Source: Ancylomarina sp. 16SWW S1-10-2 (GTDB taxonomy: Bacteria; Bacteroidota; Bacteroidia; Bacteroidales; Marinifilaceae). From it: 64,000 nt of DNA. Shown piece after piece: positions 1 through 7,679 of the stretch; positions within the stretch are counted from its first letter, which is position 1, and each line of letters starts with the position of its first letter. Below the pieces are notes generated by a model. That model was not told where the DNA came from, searched no databases, and was given only the letters and a program-made list of their open reading frames with translations. Location of the stretch: NCBI RefSeq assembly GCF_009669305.1, contig NZ_SADB01000002.1, positions 186,001-250,000 of the forward strand. The letters are read 5' to 3'. Position numbers and translations under genes: made by a program.

Positions 1-1
1 T

Positions 2-184
2 ACCTATCCAATAGCATTAGATGATGGAGGGGTTCTTTTTGAGAAATATGCCGAGAAAAATAGTGGTATAACTCGTAATGTAATATTAAATCGAGAAGGA
101 AAAATTATTTTTTTAACTAGATTGTTTAATCACGAGGAGTTTGCAGCAATGAAAAAAGTGATTGAAGAAGAATTGAAGAAGTAG
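2..184 (+). CDS. Thioredoxin-like (TlpA/AhpC-TSA type) protein, C-terminal fragment
   Basis: The window opens inside a plus-strand reading frame that ends at TAG 182-184. The 60 visible residues run from TYPIALDDGG through GITRNVILNREGKIIF to an acidic/lysine helix. The pattern 'G-I-T-R-N-V-I-L-N-R-E-G-K-I' resembles the last strands of redoxin folds (usually P-T-x-x-L-I-D-x-x-G-K-I) followed by the C-terminal helix. The catalytic CxxC would lie upstream of the window, so the subfamily cannot be fixed. The cis-proline position is not seen as a proline here (TRN), which lowers certainty. Confidence 0.55.
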   Translation, partial: TYPIALDDGGVLFEKYAEKNSGITRNVILNREGKIIFLTRLFNHEEFAAMKKVIEEELKK

Positions 185-422
185 GTTAAAATATAGAAAC
201 ATAAATCATTAAAGATATACTTGGATTTCAATTGTGCCTTTTTATTTGAAGCAAATGAGTTTTAGATTCAACAGTTTATTTTGAGACTAAATATTAGTTT
301 GTTTTGATATTTCTTGATGAAAAAAGAAGTATTTTTAGAGTATTCTAAAGTTTTAAGAGTAGAATAGATTGTGAAGAGGTTAAACTGTAATTTAAATATT
401 AACTTTTAAATTTTGTAGATTT

Positions 423-1049
423 ATGGATAAGGCTTTTATTCTGATTATTGAGAAGGTGAGAAAGTTGCTTTTACAGGAAGGTAATGGGGATCTTTCTTTT
501 GAAAAGCTTGAATCAATTGGTATTTTAAAGGAAGAGATTACGAAATTTGTCCATTCTAAAGAAGAATTTGTTGAGAAGATATTAGAATTTGAAAGAACAA
601 GTTTTGCCGAAATATTTTTAGAATATAATTTCGAAGGACAGAATGCAATTGATATTCTTTTTATTGTTAGTCAGGAGATTAATGATAGATTTGAAGACTT
701 ATCTCCATCAGTAACCATGGAGTTCGAAACACAATTCCCTGAGATTTATAAGAAACATATGGATCAGAGGATGGAGTTTATCTTCGATAAGATTCAGATT
801 AATGTTGAAAAAGGTATTGCTCAAGGTATGTATCGAGAAGACCTTAGTTCTGAGATTGTGGGTAGAATGTATTTATCTCGACTTGAGGATATGCATAACC
901 CAGAACTTTATCCGCCTGAGCGTTTTAAATTTGGAACTATTTATGATACCATGATAGATAGCTTTGTGAAGAGCATTGCCACAGAGGATGGATTGGTTTA
1001 TTATCGTCATCGTAAGCAACTACTTAGTGTATTAAGTTTCGGGCGTTAG
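423..1049 (+). CDS. TetR/AcrR-like protein with a degenerate HTH
   Basis: A 208-residue all-helical protein. Residues 45-60 (HSKEEFVEKILEFER) match the point after the recognition helix in TetR proteins, where 'NKEELV..I' normally occurs. The C-terminal half (KGIAQGMYREDLSSEIVGRMYLSRL) has the usual TetR ligand-domain pattern. The N-terminal HTH is poorly conserved: LSFEKLESIGILKEEITKFV stands where a canonical I-A-x-x-A-G-V-S-x-G-x-x-Y-x-Y-F would be. It may therefore bind DNA unusually or have lost that function. It lies 21 bp upstream of the dihydrouridine synthase gene and may be co-transcribed with it. Family call moderately sure; ligand and target unknown. Confidence 0.6.
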   Translation: MDKAFILIIEKVRKLLLQEGNGDLSFEKLESIGILKEEITKFVHSKEEFVEKILEFERTSFAEIFLEYNFEGQNAIDILFIVSQEINDRFEDLSPSVTMEFETQFPEIYKKHMDQRMEFIFDKIQINVEKGIAQGMYREDLSSEIVGRMYLSRLEDMHNPELYPPERFKFGTIYDTMIDSFVKSIATEDGLVYYRHRKQLLSVLSFGR

Positions 1050-1070
1050 GTTAAATTTTAGTATATCAAT

Positions 1071-2021
1071 ATGAAATTATCATTAGCACCTCTACAAGGT
1101 TTTACCGATTTGGTATTTCGTAGAGCATTTGCAAAATATATTGGGGGCATAGATCAATTCTATACCCCTTTTCTTGTCCTTCAGAATGGTGGTGACTTAA
1201 AGTCTTCACATCGAAGAGAAATTGATCCTCGAGTTGAAGAGAATCTTGTTCCTCAATTCATTGGAAATAGTCTAAAGGAATTTGTTTTTTTTCGCGATCA
1301 TCTAATTGATTTGGGTTACACCAAAATGAATTGGAACTTAGGTTGTCCTTTTCCTATGCTTGTAAAAAAGAAAAAAGGCTCAGGCTTATTACCTTTCCCA
1401 AATTTAATTGAAGAAGTCCTTTCAGAAGGATTAGACGATAGAATCAATTTATCGGTTAAGATGCGTATTGGACATGATTCAATTGATGAATTAGAACCCG
1501 TATTGACAGTTCTTAATAAGTTTAAGATCTCTGAGATTATAGTTCATCCACGCCTAGGGATACAGCAATATAAAGGCGAAGTCGATCTTGACGCATTTGA
1601 CAAAGTAGTCTCATTATCGAAACATCCTGTTGTTTACAATGGTGATATTTGTAGTTTAGAAGATTATCAACAATTATTGGAGCGATTTCCAAATTTGAAG
1701 CAAATGATGATTGGAAGAGGACTTTTAAAAGATCTTTTTTTAGCTAGAAGAATTAAGGGAGAAGATACGCTTACTGCCAGTGAACGTTACGATTTGTTGG
1801 AAAAAGTTCATGGTGAGATTTTTAATTCCTATAGTTCTTACTTAAGTGGTGATACGCAGATATTGTCGAAGCTTAAGCCTATCTGGGAATATTTTTCTTC
1901 CAATTTTAATAATGAAAAGAAGGTTTATAAAGGTATTAAGAAAGCTGGAAGTATTAATAAGTACAATGCAGCAGTTGCATTCGCTTTTCAACAGGGTGCA
2001 AAAGATATAGAGATTTTATGA
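1071..2021 (+). CDS. dus: tRNA-dihydrouridine synthase
   Basis: A 316-residue FMN-dependent TIM-barrel enzyme that reduces uridine to dihydrouridine in tRNA. The start MKLSLAPLQGFTDLVFRRAF is the Dus signature (normally APMxGxTDxxFR). The active-site segment NLGCPFP places the catalytic Cys at about residue 92, with a following lysine-rich loop and GSG. Flavin-phosphate motifs follow: NLSVKMRIG, IIVHPRLGIQQYKG, VVYNGDI and MIGRGLL. The length is normal for the family. The stop codon overlaps the ATG of the next gene by 4 bp (2018-2021), indicating translational coupling with cbiZ, although the functions look unrelated. Confidence 0.9.
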   Translation: MKLSLAPLQGFTDLVFRRAFAKYIGGIDQFYTPFLVLQNGGDLKSSHRREIDPRVEENLVPQFIGNSLKEFVFFRDHLIDLGYTKMNWNLGCPFPMLVKKKKGSGLLPFPNLIEEVLSEGLDDRINLSVKMRIGHDSIDELEPVLTVLNKFKISEIIVHPRLGIQQYKGEVDLDAFDKVVSLSKHPVVYNGDICSLEDYQQLLERFPNLKQMMIGRGLLKDLFLARRIKGEDTLTASERYDLLEKVHGEIFNSYSSYLSGDTQILSKLKPIWEYFSSNFNNEKKVYKGIKKAGSINKYNAAVAFAFQQGAKDIEIL

Positions 2022-2680
2022 ATTTCAAGTTTGATATAAACGATGAATTCTTTCATTTGGAATTTGATGAACCTGTTAATTTGATAAGTTCGTCTGTTCT
2101 GAATGGTGGGTTTTGTAAGGCTTCACATTTCTTTAATACCAAAGTTGATGCTAATTTTTTAGGAAAAAAAACGGTGTTTGAAAAACCAGCTGTTACGCTT
2201 GCAAATATTGTTAAGGCTAATAAGTGGAAGGGTGTAGCTGTTGGAATGATGACAGCCGCTCTAATGGCATCTTTTAGACGTGTTAAGCTTGAAGAGCAAG
2301 GTATATGGATTGAAGTTTTTCTTACATCGGGAGTATCAAACGCTCGTAGGGCAGGAGACAAGGCCGATTATCAGTTTATGAACGAAGCTTGCGAGAAAAT
2401 TGGAACCATCAATATGATCATTCTAACCAATGCTAGTCTTTCTCAGAATAGCATGATAGAGTGCATTATGATGGCAACTGAAGCGAAGGCTGCTTGTTTG
2501 CAAGATTTGAATGTAAACAGTTCTGTTAGTGGAGAAATAGCTACAGGAACAGGAACAGATTCATGTGCTGTAGCTTCAGGCTCAGGTCCTGAAGTTGAAT
2601 ACTGTGGTAAACATGTTTTGTTTGGAGAATTACTTGCTAAAGCTGTTTATCAAGCTTTGAAAGATTCTTTGGAGATCTAA
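2018..2680 (+). CDS. cbiZ: Adenosylcobinamide amidohydrolase (CbiZ)
   Basis: A 220-residue protein of the CbiZ family, which removes the aminopropanol side chain of adenosylcobinamide or of an incomplete corrinoid to give adenosylcobyric acid for corrinoid salvage and remodelling. Family marks visible are the glycine/serine-rich N-terminal half (VAVGMMTAALMASF), the diagnostic TSGVSNARRAGD near residues 108-119, and the C-terminal GTGTDSCAVASG with a terminal helix carrying K-A-V-Y. It overlaps the preceding dus gene by 4 bp and converges with the minus-strand NTPase and cobQ genes. Together with cobQ it points to use of scavenged corrinoids. Recognition is strong. Confidence 0.88.
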   Translation: MNFKFDINDEFFHLEFDEPVNLISSSVLNGGFCKASHFFNTKVDANFLGKKTVFEKPAVTLANIVKANKWKGVAVGMMTAALMASFRRVKLEEQGIWIEVFLTSGVSNARRAGDKADYQFMNEACEKIGTINMIILTNASLSQNSMIECIMMATEAKAACLQDLNVNSSVSGEIATGTGTDSCAVASGSGPEVEYCGKHVLFGELLAKAVYQALKDSLEI

Positions 2681-2700
2681 AGTGGTATCTAAAAAAAACA

Positions 2701-2898
2701 TATCCCACAGATTCCGCAGAACCACGCTGATTTTTTAATTTAACAGTCTAACAACCTTAATTTCTTCCAGGACAATGCGTCCTTAAGTTTTCACTCAAAA
2801 GCAACGTTTACGAATATTTCCCGCAGATTTCGCTGATCCACGCTGATTTTTTAATTTAGCAATCTAGCAATCACGTGGTTCAAGACAACACATCCTCA
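2701..2898. repeat. Two degenerate copies of an intergenic repeat
   Basis: Two copies (about 2701-2790 and 2816-2898) share the core CCCGCAGATTTCGCTGATCC, or a variant of it, then CACGCTGATTTTTTAATTTA, then a stretch resembling 'caatctagcaa..', and end near a GACAA-CATCCT motif. The tract fills the convergent gap between cbiZ and the minus-strand NTPase. Similar CGCAGAT-type intergenic repeats occur in many Bacteroidota genomes. No coding function is apparent. Confidence 0.6.
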
Positions 2899-3432
2899 AA
2901 TTTTTAAAATATTCTCAATAAAAGTAACTCTTTCCTCAATAGAGACTTTTGGTAATTCAATAATATTAAATCCCAATTCAGAATAAGTTGTCCTTAGAAA
3001 CTTGTTGATTTCAACTGCATCTTTAAAAGACTCAGGTCTTTCGTTGTCGTTTACGAATATATCTTCCCAAGCTGGTGCTAAGAAAACTGTTTTATTGTAA
3101 GCTTTAGCTTTTTCGAAGTACTTTTCAGGAACTTCCAATCCACCTTTTCGAACATAGGCAATAATATCTGGAAGTCCACGATCGTAAAAACAAATACAAT
3201 CCAAATCGCATTGGTTCAATTGAGTATTCATTCTTTCATAACACAAGTCTGCAAAAGCAGCTAAATTTTGCCAAGGCACCATATCACCACCTTTTTCATG
3301 TTGTTCACGAATGATAACACGAGATATTTCTTCGAACCCTTGATAGTTTTGCTCGACAAGAGCCGAAAGTAAGCTCGATTTTCCCGAACCTGGACCACCA
3401 GTTATGATATAGCGATTAGAATGAGTTGGCAT
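2896..3432 (-). CDS. AAA_28-type NTPase (P-loop)
   Basis: A 178-residue P-loop protein. The N-terminus carries a clear Walker A, IITGGPGSGKSSLL (residues 8-21), and FYDRGLPDIIAYV (about 83-95) serves as the Walker B region with the DRG motif typical of the AAA_28 / thymidylate-kinase-like family. The C-terminus ends with ...EERVTFIENILKI. Such small NTPases are generally uncharacterised. Its position between cbiZ and cobQ, on the cobQ strand with 48 bp between them, suggests but does not prove a role in corrinoid or nucleotide metabolism. Confidence 0.7.
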   Translation of the reverse strand: MPTHSNRYIITGGPGSGKSSLLSALVEQNYQGFEEISRVIIREQHEKGGDMVPWQNLAAFADLCYERMNTQLNQCDLDCICFYDRGLPDIIAYVRKGGLEVPEKYFEKAKAYNKTVFLAPAWEDIFVNDNERPESFKDAVEINKFLRTTYSELGFNIIELPKVSIEERVTFIENILKI

Positions 3433-3480
3433 TGTATTGATTATCTTGTATTTAAACTTGCGAAATATAGTTCTCTTTTT

Positions 3481-4947
3481 TTATGCGTTCAAGTGCTGAT
3501 AAACCAAATCCATATTAACATGTTCTCTTATGGCATCGGCTAATTTATCGTATTGTTCTTCCTTAAACTGATTGTAATTAAAGTTGATGTCTTCTGTTTC
3601 AAATCCTTCAAGTAAATCTTGAATAACGACTGGATTATCTAGTATGCCATGTATGTATGATCCCCAACAATTTTCATTCAAGGAATAACCATCTTCCTTA
3701 TCATTACTTAATTTGTTAAGATGATTTTCAGGATGTTTTAATGTTGTTTGCCCCATATGAATTTCGTACCCAGTACAAACATCTGCGTAATCCTTGAATT
3801 TAAATTGACATTGCTCGGTTACCTTGTTGTCTTCAATAATTGTATTGACAGGTAGTAAGCCAAGTCCAGAGATTAAAGGTAAGTCGCCTTCAATGCCATT
3901 GGGGTCGCTAATACTTTCACCCATCATTTGGTAACCACCACAAATGCCTATTACTTTTTTGCCTTCTTTTTGTGCTTTCACTATTGAACTGGCAATGCCA
4001 ATTTGACGAAGGTGAGCCAAGTCCGAAATGGTATTCTTGCTTCCAGGGATAATAATAATATCTGCTTTTTCAATTTCCGTTGGACGATTGGTATAATAAA
4101 GGTGAACACGAGGATCGTGTTCTAGAACGCTAAAGTCAGTGAAGTTTGCCATGCGTGGCAAACGAACAACAGCAATATTGATTGTATTTGATTGGGATTC
4201 TTTAAACTTATCTTCCAAGCTAACAGAATCTTCTTCTTCAATATGAATATCTTTAAAGTAAGGCAATACGCCAATTACGGGAACACCAGTAAGGTCTTCA
4301 AGTATGGTTCTGCCTTCTTCAAAGAGTTTAGCGTCGCCTCTAAACTTGTTAATTAGAATTCCTTTTATTTGTTTTCTTTCTACATCATCAAGCAAATGAA
4401 TACTCCCAAACACACTTGCAAATACACCACCTCTATCAATATCCGATACCAAATAGGTTACGGCATCTGTTTCAACAGCCATGCGCATATTGGTAATATC
4501 TCTCGACTTTAAATTAAGTTCTGAAATACTTCCTGCACCTTCCAATACGATAGGATTGTATTTTTTTTCTAAACGATTAAATGCTTTAATGGCTTCAGAA
4601 AAAAGAGCAGCCTTATTGTTGCCCATGAAATATTCTTGAGCTGTTTGAGTGCCTACAGGTTTCCCATTTAAAACAACTTGTGAGCTCTTATCATTAGTTG
4701 GCTTAAGTAAAATCGGATTCATATCTGTATGGCAAGGCAGCTTGCAGGCTTCGGCTTGTACTGCTTGAGCTCGTCCTATTTCTAAACCTTCAGGCGTTGC
4801 GAAGCTATTTAAAGACATGTTTTGTGCTTTAAAAGGTGCTGGCGTGTAACCATCTTGTTTGAAAATACGACAGAAACCAGTGTTCACCATGCTTTTTCCA
4901 ACATCGGAACCTGTTCCAACAAACATGATTGATTTTAACTTTTTCAT
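3481..4947 (-). CDS. cobQ: Adenosylcobyric acid synthase (glutamine-hydrolysing)
   Basis: CobQ/CbiP amidates four carboxylates of the corrin ring to give adenosylcobyric acid. The start is set at the ATG at 4947 because the protein then begins MKKLKSIMFVGTGSDVGKS, the dethiobiotin-synthase-like P-loop that opens the family. The 22 residues encoded upstream do not fit. Residues such as KPTNDKSSQVVLNG, VLEGAGSISELNL and SDIDRGGVFAS are family-typical. The C-terminal glutamine amidotransferase domain has the nucleophile in GICGGYQMMG and the late histidine in GSYIHGILDN. Length (488 residues) is normal. No B12 riboswitch consensus was found upstream on the minus strand. Confidence 0.92.
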   Translation of the reverse strand: MKKLKSIMFVGTGSDVGKSMVNTGFCRIFKQDGYTPAPFKAQNMSLNSFATPEGLEIGRAQAVQAEACKLPCHTDMNPILLKPTNDKSSQVVLNGKPVGTQTAQEYFMGNNKAALFSEAIKAFNRLEKKYNPIVLEGAGSISELNLKSRDITNMRMAVETDAVTYLVSDIDRGGVFASVFGSIHLLDDVERKQIKGILINKFRGDAKLFEEGRTILEDLTGVPVIGVLPYFKDIHIEEEDSVSLEDKFKESQSNTINIAVVRLPRMANFTDFSVLEHDPRVHLYYTNRPTEIEKADIIIIPGSKNTISDLAHLRQIGIASSIVKAQKEGKKVIGICGGYQMMGESISDPNGIEGDLPLISGLGLLPVNTIIEDNKVTEQCQFKFKDYADVCTGYEIHMGQTTLKHPENHLNKLSNDKEDGYSLNENCWGSYIHGILDNPVVIQDLLEGFETEDINFNYNQFKEEQYDKLADAIREHVNMDLVYQHLNA

Positions 4948-5230
4948 AGCTCTCAGATATAATAAAATAAGCGAAGGACAGTTTAGCCAAAGGCTTATGT
5001 GTTTAGTTGGCAAAAATAGTAATATCTGCGTTCAAAAAATAACAAATAGTGAATTGAGTCGTCATTGAAGCCTGCTTTACAACCTATCTGCTATTAAGAG
5101 CTGGGAAAAACATTTAGAAATGAATATCTTTGGCAGGCTCAAAAGAGCAGGAAGTGATGAGGATAGATTCGGGCATTATATGTTGTGAATCTAGCCTAAA
5201 TCAGAGTTTTAATCTAAATTAATTGTAAGC

Positions 5231-5605
5231 ATGTTTACTGATAACCAAAGAGGTCGTCATCGGGAACTACAAGTTTTTAGACATTGGAGCAGACAGTCGT
5301 ATGCAGCATTTGCAAGTATGAATCAGGAGCTTAAGATCTCTTGTTTATCTGCAAGCTATAATATGATGGTTCCAAGTCAAGAAGCAGGTGTTTCTGGTTT
5401 TGTGTACGAGCCACAGAATGGTAGAGATAAATGTGACGAAGATGATCCTGATGGAGAAGCTTTTATGCTGTTGCAGAATATAATCTGTAGCACTGTAAGT
5501 CAATCTGTAGGTGAACGAAAGAAATATCAGCAACAAGCTGTTCAGTTCTTTTATTCGTCTGTGAATCCTACCCAAAAATTAATAATTAACCGAAAAAAGA
5601 ATTGA
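5231..5605 (+). CDS. Small conserved-type protein, leader-like, directly upstream of bioB
   Basis: A 124-residue open frame ending 3 bp before the bioB ATG, so probably co-transcribed with it. The N-terminal half (RHRELQVFRHWSRQSYAAFA, residues 10-29, then ASYNMMV) resembles, from memory, the conserved N-terminal segment of TonB-dependent receptors and small proteins in Bacteroidota cobalamin loci. The C-terminal half (acidic CDEDDPDGEAF, then a Ser/Gln-rich tail) is unfamiliar. There is no receptor domain, so this is a stand-alone version or a remnant. The reading frame is uninterrupted and its position between cobQ and bioB supports a real gene. Function unknown. Confidence 0.5.
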   Translation: MFTDNQRGRHRELQVFRHWSRQSYAAFASMNQELKISCLSASYNMMVPSQEAGVSGFVYEPQNGRDKCDEDDPDGEAFMLLQNIICSTVSQSVGERKKYQQQAVQFFYSSVNPTQKLIINRKKN

Positions 5606-5608
5606 ATC

Positions 5609-6583
5609 ATGACTGATATTAGAAACAATTGGGCCCACGATGAGGTCAAAGAAATTTATAATCTACCCTTGTTAGATTTGGTCAACCGTGCCTCTAACAT
5701 CCACCGCAAGTACCACGATTCTACTAAAATGAATATGAACACGCTGATTTCTGTTCGTACAGGAGCCTGTTCTCAGGACTGTAAGTATTGTGCACAATCG
5801 GCTCGTTATGATACCCACGTAAAACCTGAAAAATTAAGTTTAGAGCAAGTTCTTGAGGATGCTAAGGTGGCTAAGGAGAATGGTGTTAAACGTGTTTGTT
5901 TAAGCTCATCGGGACGTGATGGTAATAGTGATGATCGTTTCAATGAAATGGCTGAAATGATAACTGAGGTAAAGAAACTTGGTTTGGAAGTATGTTGTAC
6001 CATGGGAATGGTTAACAAAGAGAAAGCAAAAAAACTTGCTGGTTTAGGTGTCACTGCTGTTAATCACAACCTAGATACTTCGGAACGTTATTACCCATCT
6101 ATTGTAACGACTAGAACCTATGCTGATCGATTGGAAACTTTAGCTAATCTTCAAGAAGCTGGTATATCTTATTGTTCTGGCGGTATCCTTGGAATGGGAG
6201 AAGAGGATGAAGATCGTATTGAAATGTTACGAATTCTAGCTAATCAAGCAAAACATCCTTATAATGTTCCATTGAATTCGTTGGTACCTGTTGAGGGAAC
6301 GCCATTTTATGGAAAAGAGATTATCGATATTTTTGAGATGGTTCGTGCCATTGCAACAGCTCGAATTCTAATGCCAAAAGCCGTTATTGCATTTGCAGCA
6401 GGGCGTAGAAGCTATAGTAAGGAAGGACAAGCTCTTTGTTTTCTTGCCGGAGCAAACTCAATTTTCTTCGGAGATAAGCTTCTTACTGTGAAGAATATGA
6501 CTATAAATGAAGATCAACATTTATTGAATACGATTGGAATGATTCCAACTCGTTTTCATGAATTGACGACGATTGAAGGATAA
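5609..6583 (+). CDS. bioB: Biotin synthase (radical SAM)
   Basis: A 324-residue radical SAM enzyme that inserts sulfur into dethiobiotin. The CxxxCxxC cluster ligands are C54, C58 and C61 in GACSQDCKYCAQS. Other BioB marks are YNHNLDT-type VNHNLDTSERYYPSIVTTRTY, SGGILGMGE, NSLVPVEGTP and AAGRRSYSKEGQALCFLAGANSIFFGDKLLT. Length is normal. It follows the 124-residue gene with a 3-bp gap. The stop codon TAA (6581-6583) lies inside the first unit of a heptamer repeat, so changes in repeat number would not alter the protein. Full biotin synthesis genes are not in view. Confidence 0.96.
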   Translation: MTDIRNNWAHDEVKEIYNLPLLDLVNRASNIHRKYHDSTKMNMNTLISVRTGACSQDCKYCAQSARYDTHVKPEKLSLEQVLEDAKVAKENGVKRVCLSSSGRDGNSDDRFNEMAEMITEVKKLGLEVCCTMGMVNKEKAKKLAGLGVTAVNHNLDTSERYYPSIVTTRTYADRLETLANLQEAGISYCSGGILGMGEEDEDRIEMLRILANQAKHPYNVPLNSLVPVEGTPFYGKEIIDIFEMVRAIATARILMPKAVIAFAAGRRSYSKEGQALCFLAGANSIFFGDKLLTVKNMTINEDQHLLNTIGMIPTRFHELTTIEG

Positions 6584-6633
6584 AGGATAAAGGATAAAGG
6601 ATAAAGGATAAAGGATAAAGGATAAAGGATAAA
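6578..6633. repeat. Tandem heptamer (GGATAAA)x8
   Basis: Eight perfect copies of GGATAAA run head to tail over 56 bp. They begin inside the last codons of bioB and end at the base of its terminator hairpin. Perfect identity implies recent expansion and length instability. Confidence 0.95.
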
Positions 6634-6668
6634 GGCTGCGAATATGAGATTCGCAGCCTTTTGTATTT
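6631..6668. terminator. Bidirectional terminator between bioB and the DUF1289 gene
   Basis: A perfect 13-bp stem, AAAGGCTGCGAAT / ATTCGCAGCCTTT, with a 5-nt loop (ATGAG) and a T-rich tail on the plus strand. It lies between convergent genes and could serve both. Confidence 0.85.
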
Positions 6669-6683
6669 TAATCAAGCAGTGTT

Positions 6684-6878
6684 TTATCTGAAAAACCCAC
6701 CTGATTGTGTATCTGGAGCATTCCTTCTTTTACTTGCTTTTTCGATAACTTCTTTTTTCTGTTCGTTTGTATATAGCGACCAATCTCCTATTTCTTCATT
6801 TGTTCTTCTACATCCAAAACAAACGCCATTAGAGTCGGCACGACATATTTGTATACAAGGTGATTTTACGTCTTCCAT
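6684..6878 (-). CDS. DUF1289 family small Cys-rich protein
   Basis: A 64-residue protein with the DUF1289 signature: SPCIQICRAD...GVCFGCRRTNEEIGDW, four cysteines followed by R-T-x-x-E-I-x-x-W. The cysteine spacing suggests metal binding. Members are often short stand-alone proteins of unknown role. It converges with bioB across a shared terminator. Confidence 0.85.
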   Translation of the reverse strand: MEDVKSPCIQICRADSNGVCFGCRRTNEEIGDWSLYTNEQKKEVIEKASKRRNAPDTQSGGFFR

Positions 6879-6953
6879 ATTGTTATTTACTAAATTGATT
6901 TTTAACTAAAACGAAATTAATTAAAACAACTAACATCTCAAATTCGTCAGCGA

Positions 6954-7679
6954 TTAAACTTGTTTGTTTTTATCTATAGCCTCATAGAATTTATCACGGT
7001 AAGAGCTTGCAATAGGAATGAACTTGGAAGAAATATTAACTTGATTGCCTTCGATATATTTAATTTTGTTGATATTAATAACAAAAGATCGGTGTACCTT
7101 CAAAAAACTATCCGTTGGAAGTTTCTCTATAAAACGCTTTAGGGTTTCATGAATGATAATATGATCCGTGTCTCGATATAATTTTAGATAATCACCATCA
7201 GATTCAATATAACAAAGTTCAGATAGTTTTATGGGATAAGTCTTTTTATTCGATTTAACTAAGAGTGTTTTATCCTTATCAGCAGGTAGGTCTTGTTTTT
7301 CGTTCTTTCTTATCGATGTAAATTTATTGATGGCCTTTAAAAAGCGATCGAAAGAAAAGGGTTTTAGAAGGTAGTCGAGTATATTTAAATCAAAGCCTTC
7401 AACTGCATGTTCTGGGTAAGCCGTTGTGAAAATAACTTGTGGTGCTTTATCTAATGTTTTTAACCAGTCGAGACCATTTATTATTGGCATATTAATATCA
7501 AGAAATATGAGGTCTATTCTTTTCTGATGCAGTAAGGTGTTACCTTCCATAGCATTCTTGCAAGTGCCCATCAATTTAAGCTCAGGGCAATTACCAATAT
7601 ACGATTCAAGAATCTCCTGAGACAAAGGTTCATCTTCAACGATAAGGCAATGGATATATTCTTGGGGATTAGGAGTCAT
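6954..7679 (-). CDS. LytTR-family response regulator
   Basis: A 241-residue regulator. The receiver domain occupies about residues 8-125, with the acidic pair at E15-D16, phospho-acceptor D61 in FLDINMP, and the conserved lysine in LLKPFSF (K106). The LytTR DNA-binding domain covers about 140-238 (LLVKSNKKTYPIKLSELCYIESDGDYLKLYRD... LPTDSFLKVHRSFVINI). It overlaps the upstream kinase gene by 11 bp, so the two form a translationally coupled two-component pair. Confidence 0.93.
   Translation of the reverse strand: MTPNPQEYIHCLIVEDEPLSQEILESYIGNCPELKLMGTCKNAMEGNTLLHQKRIDLIFLDINMPIINGLDWLKTLDKAPQVIFTTAYPEHAVEGFDLNILDYLLKPFSFDRFLKAINKFTSIRKNEKQDLPADKDKTLLVKSNKKTYPIKLSELCYIESDGDYLKLYRDTDHIIIHETLKRFIEKLPTDSFLKVHRSFVININKIKYIEGNQVNISSKFIPIASSYRDKFYEAIDKNKQV

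Noticed and set aside
4948..5230. Cobalamin riboswitch near cobQ or the small gene upstream of bioB
   Set aside because: Neither strand shows the B12-box or the conserved CCACTG-type core; only a short GCCTGC/GCAGGC pairing is visible.
6578..6633. CRISPR-like tandem repeat
   Set aside because: It is a simple 7-bp tandem repeat without spacers.
6661..6909. Plus-strand frame of 82 residues
   Set aside because: It is antisense to the DUF1289 gene, whose cysteine motif is clear.
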